A program made the translations under genes and the position numbers. A DNA stretch of 64,000 bases from NCBI GenBank assembly GCA_900323505.1, contig OOIN01000011.1, positions 992,001 to 1,056,000 on the forward strand. Direction: 5' to 3'. Shown here in pieces: positions 10,261 to 19,962 of the stretch. This stretch comes from Ustilago trichophora (Eukaryota; Basidiomycota; Ustilaginomycetes; Ustilaginales; Ustilaginaceae). The notes under the pieces were generated by a model. That model worked only from the letters and a program-made list of their open reading frames with translations. It had not been told where the DNA came from and searched no databases. Numbering within the stretch: position 1 is the first letter of the stretch; every line of letters begins with the position of its first letter.

Positions 10261-10383
10261 CTAGCAAGGATCAAAGTCCATGCACATTTCTGCGCTCATC
10301 ATCTGTCCTACGTTTAGATCAGCCGCAGCAGTTCGTGAGGGAAGCTTTGCTTACTGCATTTCAATGCTGCTCGCTGCCATCAT

Positions 10384-11039
10384 GCTGCTCTTCGCACCGC
10401 ACGCAATGACGAGTCAAGCAGAGGCTCAAAAATGATCTTGAAATGTTTGACTGATACTGCTGAGAGAGAGGACAGGAGGAGGAGGAAGCGAAGATGGAAG
10501 CAAGTCAGGGTCCAGCTCAGACCTGCTTCGTGCACTTTCGGCCGAGTAAAGTAGCGAGGTTGAAAGCCGGTCGCGCGCCCAACTTTTTCAAGATGTGACG
10601 GTGCACATTATTTTGATTTCGCCGGTAATATCAAGCAGCAACAGCAGCAGCAGCAGCTCCACACACAGTGCGGTGCAAAAGGCTAAATTCCGATCCAATC
10701 ACACACAGCGCAGTGCAACAGAACACAGCCAAAAGGAAAAGGCTCTCCAAAGTTACCGCTTGACAACTTGGGCCGGCCCCGGCTCAGTCGGTCACTCTCC
10801 AAGATCACACACACACACACACTCACACACATTTGGCAACAACTGCGCTTTCTCCACTCTTGACCCCGCACTTGTCATCAATCACACAATCACACGCATT
10901 CCCAATCCCAATTCCAACAAGGCGCCCAACTTTCCAATCAATTCACCCCGCCACCTTCGCCACCTTCGTACCTTCCTTCTCCTCTCCATCATCCTCACCC
11001 TCTTTTACAAGCGTAGGCGTCAACGATTCATACATCAAC
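10384..11039. other. Divergent upstream region with CAG/CA repeats
   Basis: The shared upstream region between the interrupted minus-strand gene and PEX5. It contains a CAG-rich run (about 10633-10657), a CA run (about 10806-10833) and a C/T-rich stretch near 10960-11010 typical of fungal leaders. The PEX5 frame is open 69 codons upstream of its chosen start, but that part is low complexity. Confidence 0.5.
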
Positions 11040-13223
11040 ATGGCGTTCCAATCCATGCTCAACGGAGCAGAGTGCTCCACCTCAAACAATGGTCTCGCTC
11101 AGATGCTCAAGCATACTCAGCAAGATCGATCAATCCAGCATGGCGATCGTACGTTTGCAGGCCAACCTCAAATGGGCCCCGCTGGAATGCGACACCAACA
11201 TCACGCCCGTCCCAACTCGGATGCAGAAGCTTTCTTCCGTCAGCAGCAGGGCGCTTCCATGCCTGCTACCGCTTCGTCCGCATTCGATCTCCAAGCCATG
11301 AGGAACGAGCTCAACAGCGCTATGCCCACTTTTCAGCGTCCCAATGCCGGTACTGCATGGGCCAATCAGATGCCTCGTACGGGTACTCCTTCCAGCGCAG
11401 ATATGGAAGCTGCTTTCGCTCGAGGAGGTGCCCCTGCCAGATCAATGCAGCCTCCTGCAGGCTCATCAGCATGGGCACAGCAGTTTGGATCGCCTCAGCA
11501 CCAGCAGCCAGCAATGCAGCAGATGCCCGGTGGTGACGGATCCGGTTCCTCGGGTGCCTACGCCTCTCGTCCTATGATGGGCTCCTACGCCGGTATGGGC
11601 ATGGGGATGGGAATGGGCGGCATGGCGATGGGCATGATGGGCGGCATGGGATCCATGGGCCTCTCGCAGCAGCAGCAGCAGCAACCCCAGCAAGCGCAAT
11701 CCTCGCAATCTCGCTTCACCGAGCTCGACGACTCGCAGTGGGAGGAGCAATTCAAGAAGCTCGATGCCGAACAGGCCGATGCCGAGTCTAAGGGTAAAGG
11801 CAAAGCCAAAGAATCCGAGGCTGATCTTTTGCCCTCTGAAGCAGAACAAGCCGATGCCATCCGCCGCGAACTCGACGCCATCGAACAGGAACTCACCGCC
11901 GACGGTCAAGAGGCCAACTCGCGATTCGAGGATCTCTGGCGATCTATGAACGCACGAAACGGCATCCCTCCATCTTCGGCCGATGCGGAATTGGCCAAAT
12001 GGGAGGAAGAGCTGCTCAAGACCAGAGTCGATGATGACGGCGAGCAGTTCGGCTACGCACACCCCTCCGGTGGACTTGGTGCAGGTCGCAACGGCTTGGA
12101 CGAGATGGCTGCGCTGGATGGTACTGAGGATTCGCTTCTCGATGGATTCGGCGTTGTTGGCCCGGATGGATACCCTCGCCTGGGCCAGTACAGGACCAGC
12201 CAGCAGAACCCCTTCCAGACGCACCCCGATCCTCTTTCGGAAGGTCTCCGTCTGCTCGCCAATGGCGGCAATCTCTCGGATGCTGCCCTTCTCTTCGAAG
12301 CTGCCACCCAACGCGACACCCAAGGCGGCACGGGTGGCGAAGTCGAACGAGGCGAAGTAGACCGATCTCGTCGCGAGCGCTCCGAAGCCTGGCGCCGTTT
12401 GGGCGAGTGTCAGGCGATGAACGAGAAAGAAGCGCAGGCCATCCGCGCTTTGGAGGAAGCCATCAAAATTGACGAAAACAACCTCGAGGCTTACATGTCC
12501 CTCGCCATCTCGTACACCAACGAAGGCTACGATACCGCGGCACACCAGACTTTGGAGCGTTACATTTCGCGGGCCTATCCCAACATCAAGGCTAACCCTC
12601 TGCCTGCCGAGATTTCGGGAAGCAAAGATCCGATCGAAGGCACCAATGGTAATCCATGGGCCAGTTTGAACCGCGTCACCGATCTATTCCTGCAAGCTGC
12701 TCGACAGGGTAACAGTGCAGGGCAGATTGATCCCGAAGTCCAAGTGGGACTCGGTGTTCTGTTCTACACCCAATCGGCGTACGAGCAGGCTCAGGACTGC
12801 TTCAACACCGCCCTGAGCGCACGACCCAACGATTTCTTGCTTTGGAACCGTCTCGGTGCCACCCTAGCCAACGGCGGTAAACCAGAAGAAGCAATCGCAG
12901 CCTACCACAAAGCCCTCGAATTACGCCCTACATTCACACGCGCCATCTACAACCTCTCGGTCTCATGCCTCAACCTAGGCGCCCATCACGAAGCAGCAGA
13001 ACATCTTCTGGCAGCATTGAACCTCCAACAGACGCACACGTTACCCGATGTACCCGAAGGCGAACAACCTGCACCTACGCCTCTGGCCGAGGCGGGAGAG
13101 AGTCACAACCTGTGGTCTACTCTAAGGAGGATCTTCCTAGTCATGGATCGGATGGATTTGGCGCAAAAGGCGCATGTGGGGTCCAACTTGGATCAGTTTA
13201 GAGGAGAAGGGTTCGAGTTTTGA
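11040..13223 (+). CDS. PEX5: Peroxisomal targeting signal 1 receptor Pex5
   Basis: 727 residues from the ATG at 11040. The frame is open upstream to 10833, but the conserved Pex5 N-terminus begins here: MAFQSMLNGAEC, with the conserved cysteine (Cys12) that is ubiquitinated for receptor recycling, then MLKHTQQDRS. The N-terminal half is disordered, with a Met/Gly-rich and a Gln-rich segment, and carries two exact WxxxF motifs (WAQQF, WEEQF) that bind Pex14/Pex13. The C-terminal half holds the TPR repeats that bind the C-terminal SKL-type signal (for example EAIKIDENNLEAYMSLAISY, FNTALSARPNDFLLWNRLGA, HKALELRPTFTRAIYNLSV). It shuttles matrix enzymes from the cytosol into peroxisomes. The gene is intronless and ends 185 bases from the convergent UGT51 gene. 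Confidence 0.96.
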   Translation: MAFQSMLNGAECSTSNNGLAQMLKHTQQDRSIQHGDRTFAGQPQMGPAGMRHQHHARPNSDAEAFFRQQQGASMPATASSAFDLQAMRNELNSAMPTFQRPNAGTAWANQMPRTGTPSSADMEAAFARGGAPARSMQPPAGSSAWAQQFGSPQHQQPAMQQMPGGDGSGSSGAYASRPMMGSYAGMGMGMGMGGMAMGMMGGMGSMGLSQQQQQQPQQAQSSQSRFTELDDSQWEEQFKKLDAEQADAESKGKGKAKESEADLLPSEAEQADAIRRELDAIEQELTADGQEANSRFEDLWRSMNARNGIPPSSADAELAKWEEELLKTRVDDDGEQFGYAHPSGGLGAGRNGLDEMAALDGTEDSLLDGFGVVGPDGYPRLGQYRTSQQNPFQTHPDPLSEGLRLLANGGNLSDAALLFEAATQRDTQGGTGGEVERGEVDRSRRERSEAWRRLGECQAMNEKEAQAIRALEEAIKIDENNLEAYMSLAISYTNEGYDTAAHQTLERYISRAYPNIKANPLPAEISGSKDPIEGTNGNPWASLNRVTDLFLQAARQGNSAGQIDPEVQVGLGVLFYTQSAYEQAQDCFNTALSARPNDFLLWNRLGATLANGGKPEEAIAAYHKALELRPTFTRAIYNLSVSCLNLGAHHEAAEHLLAALNLQQTHTLPDVPEGEQPAPTPLAEAGESHNLWSTLRRIFLVMDRMDLAQKAHVGSNLDQFRGEGFEF

Positions 13224-13280
13224 TCTTTCACAAGAACATGTTTTTCCAGAGTACAAATTTCACTTTTTTGAGACGAGCAT

Positions 13281-13281
<1 letters not shown>

Positions 13282-13318
<37 letters not shown>
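13282..13318 (+). repeat. Run of 37 A between PEX5 and UGT51
   Basis: An uninterrupted homopolymer of 37 A on the plus strand, starting 59 bases after the PEX5 stop codon. It lies in the short convergent spacer and would be transcribed as U in the 3' region of UGT51. Confidence 0.95.
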
Positions 13319-13320
<2 letters not shown>

Positions 13321-13408
13321 GTGGTTTTGTTGGTCAAGGTATCTTTTGATTGCAGTTCCGAAGAGCGATTCCTACAAAGGTGTGCGTGCGGGGTGGAAGA
13401 GAGGTGTT

Positions 13409-16400
13409 CTAAGTTTTGTCTGTGGTCAGATTCTCCTGTGTTTCCTTGTGGCGTTTTTGGCGCTCCAACTTTTCCAGGAGCAATTTCCTCCTTCTGATGT
13501 CTTCGGCTTTGGCGTTTTTGTAACCTTTCAATCGGTGCATTTTCTGCTCCTCTGTTTCGTCCTCGTCCACCGTAGGGGTGGTGTTGGATCTTTCGGTCAA
13601 GCCGGTTGCTTCTTCTCCATCGGCAGTCGTATCCGTGGTACTGGAATGTAAAGTGACCATCTCTTTGAGGCTCGCTGCCATGTTAGTCGGCAAAACGTTG
13701 AGCGTGGAAAGGGAGGGTAGGAGAGAGTTTGTTCCCGATTTGGACTTTTCTGCCTTGGGCGAAGTGGCAGCATCAGATTCGTGTGTGGGACTTTCGACAA
13801 TGGTCGATGCGGATCGATGGAAGCCATGCGAGCTGTCTTCGTTGTTCGGAGACAAAGCGGAAGATGAGGTAGGCGGAAGAGTGGCCGAACGATGCTGATC
13901 TTTCCTCGGTGTACTGCTGCCACTACCGCCGTTACTGTGGGTTCGCCCATGCGACGAGAATCGCGAGAGCGGATTGGTGAATACCGAGCTAGAAGGGGTG
14001 CAGGCAGGCGAGGAAGAGTGCGTCGCCTCGCGTTCCATGTGTCTCTGCGTACGACGTTTGGCGAGTGGAATGTTCTTGTAGAGGAATTCGATGGCGGTCG
14101 CAACGCCGTCTTCCGAGCGGATCTTCTCGCCAACTCCTTGCGCTTTTTCCACCATGACACGGTCGGATGCGGCGGATTTCAGGGCATCGGTGAGATCGCT
14201 TACACTCAGCCCGTTCACTCGAGCACCAGCGCCGAGCTTCTGCACGCGATTGGCCCAGAAGAATTGGTCACCGAAGAAGGGTTTGATCAAGGTCACCAGA
14301 CCAGCGCGGAGAGAAGCGCCCGTGGTACCGGCTCCGCCGTGGTGCATGGCAATGTCGATCTGCGGGAAGAGCCAATCGTGCGGGACAGAGTCGACAACGA
14401 ACACATCGTCGGGAATCTCGATCTCGGGCTCGTGCTCCTCTTCTGTACCAGCATCCTCACTTTCGATATGCGACGAGGTGTGGGATTCTTGGTGCTGCAA
14501 TTGCGGCTTGGCCGCCTGCTGCTTCTTCTTCTTCTTCGACTTGGATCCGCCTCGACCACTCCAACCCTTGGCAACGATCGCACGAACATCTGCTTCGCGG
14601 ACCGCCTTCATGATGTTGTTCGACACCTCTTCGGCATTCTCGATGGTAATCGAGCCAAAGCCGATGTAGGCGATCTTCTTGTCGTCCTTCCTGGCCTTCT
14701 CCAGAAAGTCAGACATCTCCTTGGGAGGCGTCCAGTTGGATTCCGGATTGTCGAGGAACCAGTAGCCCGAGATCTTGACGCGGTCACCCCAGTCGTTTGG
14801 CATAGGCACGACGGCAGGTGAGAAGTTGTAGATGAAGGGCACAGAGTCTGCATCCAGCTTCGACATATCGGTGGGTCCAATCCCCAACATGTGCTTGCGC
14901 CAGCGGTTGATCTGCCCACTCGTCGCCACCCACATGATCTGGTCGAACAGCACGTAGGACGAAGAGTTGTACGAGGGACCCATCTCGATGGACGGAACGC
15001 TGAACGCCTGTGGGTAGGCCGAGGTCTTTGTCCAAGGCATGGTGAAGGCGCGGAAGTACGGGATCCCCAGCCCTTCAGCAACGTGGATACCTGCCATGGT
15101 GGAAGGACTCTCGATGAGCAGATCAGCGCCCTGGCATTCTTCCCAGCATTCTCGCAGCAGCTCGTCGAGCCAGACGCGGAATTTGCCGATACTCTCGCGG
15201 AAGAAGGCAGGCGAGAAGATACGGTGCTCGACACTGAGCTTCATCAAGGCTGCAGGGTCGCCACCTACACCACGGTACTCGATGCCGTGACCCTCGACCC
15301 AGCCACGATACTCGGGATGCGATACAATGACAGGTGTATGGCCGTGTTCCTTGAGTGCCTTGCAGAGCGCAATGTAGGGTTGGACGTCGCCGCGCGATCC
15401 AATGGTAAGACAGTAGATGCGCATGGGCGAGATACGGATCGAGTCGCGAACTATGTTGCGGTCTAGATTGACCACCCTGGGCAAGTAGGCGAGCACGTCG
15501 GGCTCGAACACGGGCACATCGGCTTCGGCGTTGTGCAAGAGCGCCTGAGTGGCACTCTTCTTGGACGGACCACCAGACTGCGACGCACCTTCCACCTTGG
15601 TGGCGTGGCTGTCATCGCTGGCTGCGGTCACACTGGCTCGGTCTGCATCCTTCTTTTGATCGTCCTTGGCCTGGACGATGCGCTTGAGCGTGGAGAGCAC
15701 CAGATCGCGGTTCTCCTTGGACATGAAATCGAAAAACATGTCGGAATGCGCGCGGATGTGAACCACCAGACCGTGGTGATGCCAGAGCATAGATCGGTAT
15801 GTGTCAACGCCCTGAATGTCATTGAGAGGCACCTTGATCTTGAGATCCCTGCCAACAGCTCTACGCCAGAAGAGCAAGTAATCGAGGCCGATGGCCATGG
15901 TTCCGTGAGTGTGCAGCGTACGCACAAGTTGAGCCTTGACGAGATGGAGCTCCTCGGGACGATGGGGGAGGCCGAAAGCATGGCAGAACTTGTCTGCGAG
16001 CGATCGCTTGTGATCATCGGACGAATCGTCGATGCTGTCAGGTGACGCATCTTCTGCGTCTGCATCGCCTTCGAGATCGATCAAAGGAGGGGGCACGGCG
16101 TTGAGGACATGTTGGAAGCCGAGGGGGTCATGCGTAGACTTGGGCACCTTGAGCGCTTCGCGGAGCAGATCGATGAAAGCAGCGCGGTTGTGGGTGAGAC
16201 CAAGTGCGATTTGGGTGATGTGGCACTTGAAACCTGGGTTCTTGGGACAGCTGACAAACATGTGGTTGGTGGATCGGCCTTGTTCGACGAGGTGGTGGCG
16301 CTCGGCACGATCGTGGTGCTCCTTGACGATCTGAGCCATTTCGGCCTCGTTGACAGAGCCGACAAGGACATCGACGTGGACGACCTTGGCAAAATCCATA

Positions 16401-17947
16401 AAGTTGGCCGAGTCAACGCCAACGACGCGCTCGAGGGGGATGCTGATGCGCACCTTCTCGGCAGTATTGCGGGCGTGGAAGGCTGCCGCTTCGAGTTCCT
16501 TGCGCCAGTCGAGGGCAGCCTCCTGCGTCTTGAACTCGATTGAGCTGTACTTGAGACCTTCGACATAGCGGATGACGTTGGGTTGCGCCCAGTCGACGGG
16601 AAGAATGGCGTAAAGGTTTGAGAGACGAGCGGACATGAGAGGCTTGTAGAGCTTGTTGCTGGCAGTGTAGGCGTTGAATGAATCCTTGCGCAGCTCGATC
16701 CAGACTCTGCGTTTAGGTCGCATCTTACCGGGTCTGTGAATGATAGCAGGACCGGACTTGAGGATGGGATTCTTGATGTTGGGATCGGATGGAGCCCGAG
16801 TGCCATGGGCGCCAGCATTGTTAATCGCGCCATTATCTTGCTCGGAGCTGCTGTTGGCATTGGGAATGTAGGCTAGGAAGCAGACGCGACGGTTGGTGAG
16901 AAAGATGCTGCCTTTGATCAGGACAGTCTTGACGAGGACTCCGCTGAGATCGATGATGAGCTTCTCAGGCACGTTGGGCTGGGAGAGAGAAGGGCATTCG
17001 CCAAACTCTTCGATGATGGCCTTCATCTTTTCTTCGGACGAGATTTTGAGGGGGGCGTGGGTGCCGACACTGTTGCCAGGCCTAGCACTGTCCATAGAAC
17101 CGGAGCGGCGCTTCTCCGCATCCTTCTTTGTCTGGTTAAGCGTTTCCAGGTCCTTTTCCATTCTGGCCAGGTCAGGCTTGGAACTATTGTGATGATCATC
17201 CTCGTGGACTGTTTGTGCATCATCTCCGTCGTCGCCGTCTGCATGTCCTTGGACGTCATCCTCTTCATCCTCTTCTTCTTCATCGTCGTCGTCGTCGTCG
17301 TCATCCGAGAGATGCTGCAAAGTCTCGAAACTGGCATCGTTCAAAAGCTCGGCGGCGCCGAGGTTGTTCTGGCTGGCAAGGTGGTCGTTTGCTCCGATGG
17401 AGTAAGGGCTCCTCATTTCGTCTTGAGTGGGTGGAGCATTGACACCGAGAGTGGATCTGAGCTTGGCGTCGACCTTTTTGAGCGTTCTACCGAGCTTGTT
17501 TCGGACACGAGAGGACTCCTGCTGGTCAGAGGATTCTGCTTCGTTGCCAGACTGCTTCCAAGCGGCGTCATCGCTTGGGACGATAGGAACGGCAGGCTGA
17601 GCGCGATGATGGGTATCGAGCGAATCATCGCGATGGTGGTCTTCGGGCTGGGAGTGGTCATTTTTGGGTGACATGAGAGCGGCACCGTTGAGGAATCCTG
17701 CGAGCGACTGACCGCCCTGCTTCTGTCGCTCTTGTTGATGCTGCTGTCGTTGCTCGGCTGCAGTGGTAGACTGGGCATGCGAAGAGACAGGAACCTCGGA
17801 GACGGGTGGTGCTGCCTCGAGCTGGTGGTCTTCTAGAGGATTGGCATGTTCGCTCTCGCAGGTCTTGACGAGTTCGACGGTGGTACCGAAGCTGTCGTGG
17901 ACGTTGGTTACGCTAGCGCGTGAGCCAAACAGAGGGCGGAGGCCCAT
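13409..17947 (-). CDS. ATG26: Sterol 3-beta-glucosyltransferase (UGT51/Atg26 type)
   Basis: 1512 residues in one exon, with the domain order of fungal sterol glucosyltransferases. A disordered acidic N-terminus is followed by a GRAM domain near 320-370 (VLVKTVLIKGSIFLTNRRVCFL), a PH domain near 410-510 (MRPKRRVWIELRKDSF), a second GRAM near 660-740, and the GT1 glycosyltransferase: N-lobe near 842 (YCLTIGSRGDVQPYIAL) and C-lobe signature near 1202 (HHGGAGTTGASLRAG). It transfers glucose from UDP-glucose to membrane sterols. In yeasts the GRAM/PH part directs it to phosphoinositide-containing membranes and links it to pexophagy in methylotrophs. Its tail has Ser-rich and basic coiled-coil segments. 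It faces PEX5, a suggestive peroxisome pairing but probably chance. Confidence 0.95.
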   Translation of the reverse strand: MGLRPLFGSRASVTNVHDSFGTTVELVKTCESEHANPLEDHQLEAAPPVSEVPVSSHAQSTTAAEQRQQHQQERQKQGGQSLAGFLNGAALMSPKNDHSQPEDHHRDDSLDTHHRAQPAVPIVPSDDAAWKQSGNEAESSDQQESSRVRNKLGRTLKKVDAKLRSTLGVNAPPTQDEMRSPYSIGANDHLASQNNLGAAELLNDASFETLQHLSDDDDDDDDEEEEDEEDDVQGHADGDDGDDAQTVHEDDHHNSSKPDLARMEKDLETLNQTKKDAEKRRSGSMDSARPGNSVGTHAPLKISSEEKMKAIIEEFGECPSLSQPNVPEKLIIDLSGVLVKTVLIKGSIFLTNRRVCFLAYIPNANSSSEQDNGAINNAGAHGTRAPSDPNIKNPILKSGPAIIHRPGKMRPKRRVWIELRKDSFNAYTASNKLYKPLMSARLSNLYAILPVDWAQPNVIRYVEGLKYSSIEFKTQEAALDWRKELEAAAFHARNTAEKVRISIPLERVVGVDSANFMDFAKVVHVDVLVGSVNEAEMAQIVKEHHDRAERHHLVEQGRSTNHMFVSCPKNPGFKCHITQIALGLTHNRAAFIDLLREALKVPKSTHDPLGFQHVLNAVPPPLIDLEGDADAEDASPDSIDDSSDDHKRSLADKFCHAFGLPHRPEELHLVKAQLVRTLHTHGTMAIGLDYLLFWRRAVGRDLKIKVPLNDIQGVDTYRSMLWHHHGLVVHIRAHSDMFFDFMSKENRDLVLSTLKRIVQAKDDQKKDADRASVTAASDDSHATKVEGASQSGGPSKKSATQALLHNAEADVPVFEPDVLAYLPRVVNLDRNIVRDSIRISPMRIYCLTIGSRGDVQPYIALCKALKEHGHTPVIVSHPEYRGWVEGHGIEYRGVGGDPAALMKLSVEHRIFSPAFFRESIGKFRVWLDELLRECWEECQGADLLIESPSTMAGIHVAEGLGIPYFRAFTMPWTKTSAYPQAFSVPSIEMGPSYNSSSYVLFDQIMWVATSGQINRWRKHMLGIGPTDMSKLDADSVPFIYNFSPAVVPMPNDWGDRVKISGYWFLDNPESNWTPPKEMSDFLEKARKDDKKIAYIGFGSITIENAEEVSNNIMKAVREADVRAIVAKGWSGRGGSKSKKKKKQQAAKPQLQHQESHTSSHIESEDAGTEEEHEPEIEIPDDVFVVDSVPHDWLFPQIDIAMHHGGAGTTGASLRAGLVTLIKPFFGDQFFWANRVQKLGAGARVNGLSVSDLTDALKSAASDRVMVEKAQGVGEKIRSEDGVATAIEFLYKNIPLAKRRTQRHMEREATHSSSPACTPSSSVFTNPLSRFSSHGRTHSNGGSGSSTPRKDQHRSATLPPTSSSALSPNNEDSSHGFHRSASTIVESPTHESDAATSPKAEKSKSGTNSLLPSLSTLNVLPTNMAASLKEMVTLHSSTTDTTADGEEATGLTERSNTTPTVDEDETEEQKMHRLKGYKNAKAEDIRRRKLLLEKLERQKRHKETQENLTTDKT

Positions 17948-19122
17948 AGTGTTTAGGGAATGAGCGTTTGCCAGGTCAGTCGCAAAGCGTTTGGCAGAAA
18001 GTTGAGTAGCTCTATGTTTGAAGAAAAGCCTCTATAAGGACGTCGAGTCGATCCGCGCGATGGTATACTTGCTGGACGAGCGTATGATGGAAGGCGATAA
18101 GGATGTTTTCTTAAAAGGGTGGATGGAGTAAGTAGTAAAGGGATGTATGTACTGTACAGTAGTTGGATGCTGCATGCAGGCACAGAACTCAGGACAGTGG
18201 CTGAACCGTGCGTGTGCAACTCAGCTTTCCAGTTGCCTGAGCCACCAAAAATGAAAAAATCTGAAAACATCACAGTTCAACAGCAGCAGCAGCAGCACAG
18301 TCACCAAATGCCGCTGTCGATGCGCATCTCTCCCATCTCTCGCAGCGCACCTTCTACACCTTGGTTTTAACTCGGTACACTCTCATCCGAGCTCGAGTCT
18401 TCCATTATACCATGACCAGCAGGATTGCTTTTGGCGTTGTGAGAGCAAAATGCAGCGTAGTGCTGCAGCAAGCAATTCTTGCCGTCCATCGTCTGCTCTG
18501 AAAGACGACCAAAAAGTCAAACTGAATCCAGCCTGACCGGATAAGCAAATCCGTCAAGCATCTCAATTGTTTTTTCTTACGCGGAGCAAATCAGAAGCAG
18601 GGTCCTCTGGCTCTCTTGGCATTCAGCTTTAAAGTTTAGCATCATCGTGCGTGTCCATTGTCGTCACTCCTGCTGACACTTTTGTTTTGTTTTGTTTTTT
18701 TTTTCCTGCCATTCGCTCAGCATCAATCTGAAGATCTTTCTTGCATCACTGCGGTATTCTGGCATTGTGAGCAGCCGCCTGACACCACCCGGCGGCAAAA
18801 ATTTCCCGCCACCGATTCAGAATACGGGATCGGCTCAAATCGGATTCTTGCTCATGCTCGGGCCTCCAGTGTGACGTCGTACAACAACACTCTCGCTGCT
18901 GCTTATGCCGCTACCAAGTGTGGTTTGATCTGGTCTGTGTCTGTGTGTGCATCTTGGTAGCCCATCAAATGTTTGATTGATTTCGCCCGCGTCGACGCCA
19001 TCAGTATCGTTGCTCATTCGAAGCGGTGTCACCACAACTATCTGCCGATGAGTAGCAGCACGCGAAGCGGGGTTGTTAAAGTGGGTTATATATGCAACAT
19101 TGTTCCAGCAGGATATATCGCG
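17948..19122. other. Upstream region of UGT51; no gene seen
   Basis: 1.2 kb between the UGT51 start and the first tRNA-Asp gene. It contains a CAG run near 18281, T-rich stretches near 18690, and small open frames without family resemblance (the longest 100 codons at 18658-18960, plus). The AT-rich tatatat just before the tRNA (about 19087) may help position its transcription. Confidence 0.45.
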
Positions 19123-19225
19123 TCCGAATTAGTTTAGTGGCTATGACGGCGCCTTGTCATTCAGTTGACCAGCGATCTCCGCGCAGAATACGGCGCAGAC
19201 CCGGGTTCAATTCCCGGATTCGGAG
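19123..19225 (+). tRNA. tRNA-Asp(GTC) with 31-nt intron, copy 1
   Basis: The sequence folds as a tRNA: a 7-bp acceptor stem (TCCGAAT/ATTCGGA), D arm, anticodon stem GCGCC/GGCGC and a 5-bp T stem CCGGG/CCCGG around TTCAATT, with discriminator G. The anticodon GTC is at 19156-19158. An intron follows position 37 (19160-19190) and the mature loop reads TTGTCAC. The intron contains TTGAC, which can pair with the anticodon as in other spliced pre-tRNAs. A run of T begins a few bases downstream, fitting a Pol III terminator. Confidence 0.95.
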
Positions 19226-19616
19226 TGATTTCCTTTTTTTTGCTTCATTCTTGCATCACATCTCGGCGGCATCTACCTTCGAGCTTCAATGTCTTTCTTT
19301 CTTTTGCGAACGCTGAAGATCAGATATCTAGGAAGAGCAAACTTGGTGGCTTTGGCTACGTTCAAACGTCCTGTTCAGATGGCCGGGTCAACCTTTTGCA
19401 ATGATCTCAGTGGACCAGGCATTCTTCTTTTTTTGTACCACATTTACCGTCGCTGTTTCTCTATCTCCAACTTTGGTTGCTTGCTTGCTTCTCCTTGCGC
19501 CCACACTTGACCTTCTGTTCCAACTCCCGAGTGCAACCGCCCTTCCAAGAGCAAGCCGCATAGAAAGTCCGACCTGAAGAGTTGCTAAAAAAAATTATAA
19601 AAAAGAGAGATCTTTT
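19226..19616. other. Spacer between inverted tRNA-Asp copies
   Basis: 391 bases between copy 1 (plus) and copy 2 (minus). Both genes transcribe into it, and T-rich (left) and A-rich (right) tracts give each a Pol III terminator. No open gene or mobile-element ends were recognised. Confidence 0.5.
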
Positions 19617-19725
19617 CTCCGAATCCGGGAATTGAACCCGGGTCTGCGCCGTATTATGCGCGGAGAACTTGATTGAAGCATCCGAAGATGACAAGGCGCC
19701 GTCATAGCCACTAAACTAATTCGGA
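19617..19725 (-). tRNA. tRNA-Asp(GTC) with divergent 37-nt intron, copy 2
   Basis: All mature tRNA bases match copy 1, but the intron (19688-19652) is 37 nt instead of 31. Its 5' half is unrelated (TCTTCGGATGCTTCAATC) while its 3' half keeps the shared TTCTCCGCGCA segment with one change. The anticodon GTC is the complement of 19692-19690. The intron lacks the exact TTGAC anticodon complement of the other copies; GAT with a G-U pair could substitute. A T run on the transcribed strand lies just downstream. Confidence 0.93.
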
Positions 19726-19962
19726 TCCGATTGATGTTTACCAGAACTAGCTTTGCGTACATAAACCCGCAAATTTATATGCCGCTGCGTGGTGCGGTTC
19801 CTTCGTGTCGAGTTGTGCGACTACGGCTAATGTGATGAGAACATTGGCGGTTTAGATGGGAGAATGTTTTGACTTGCTTGCGGATATAAGCGATAGTTCA
19901 CAGTGACTTGAGGTGCTGAAATGGTACTAGGATGGGGGTGGAAAATAGTGCGGGATAGGGGC

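Noticed and set aside
11466..12545. 359-codon open frame antisense to PEX5
   Set aside because: It is a shadow of the PEX5 coding strand with no start context, domain or spliced partner.
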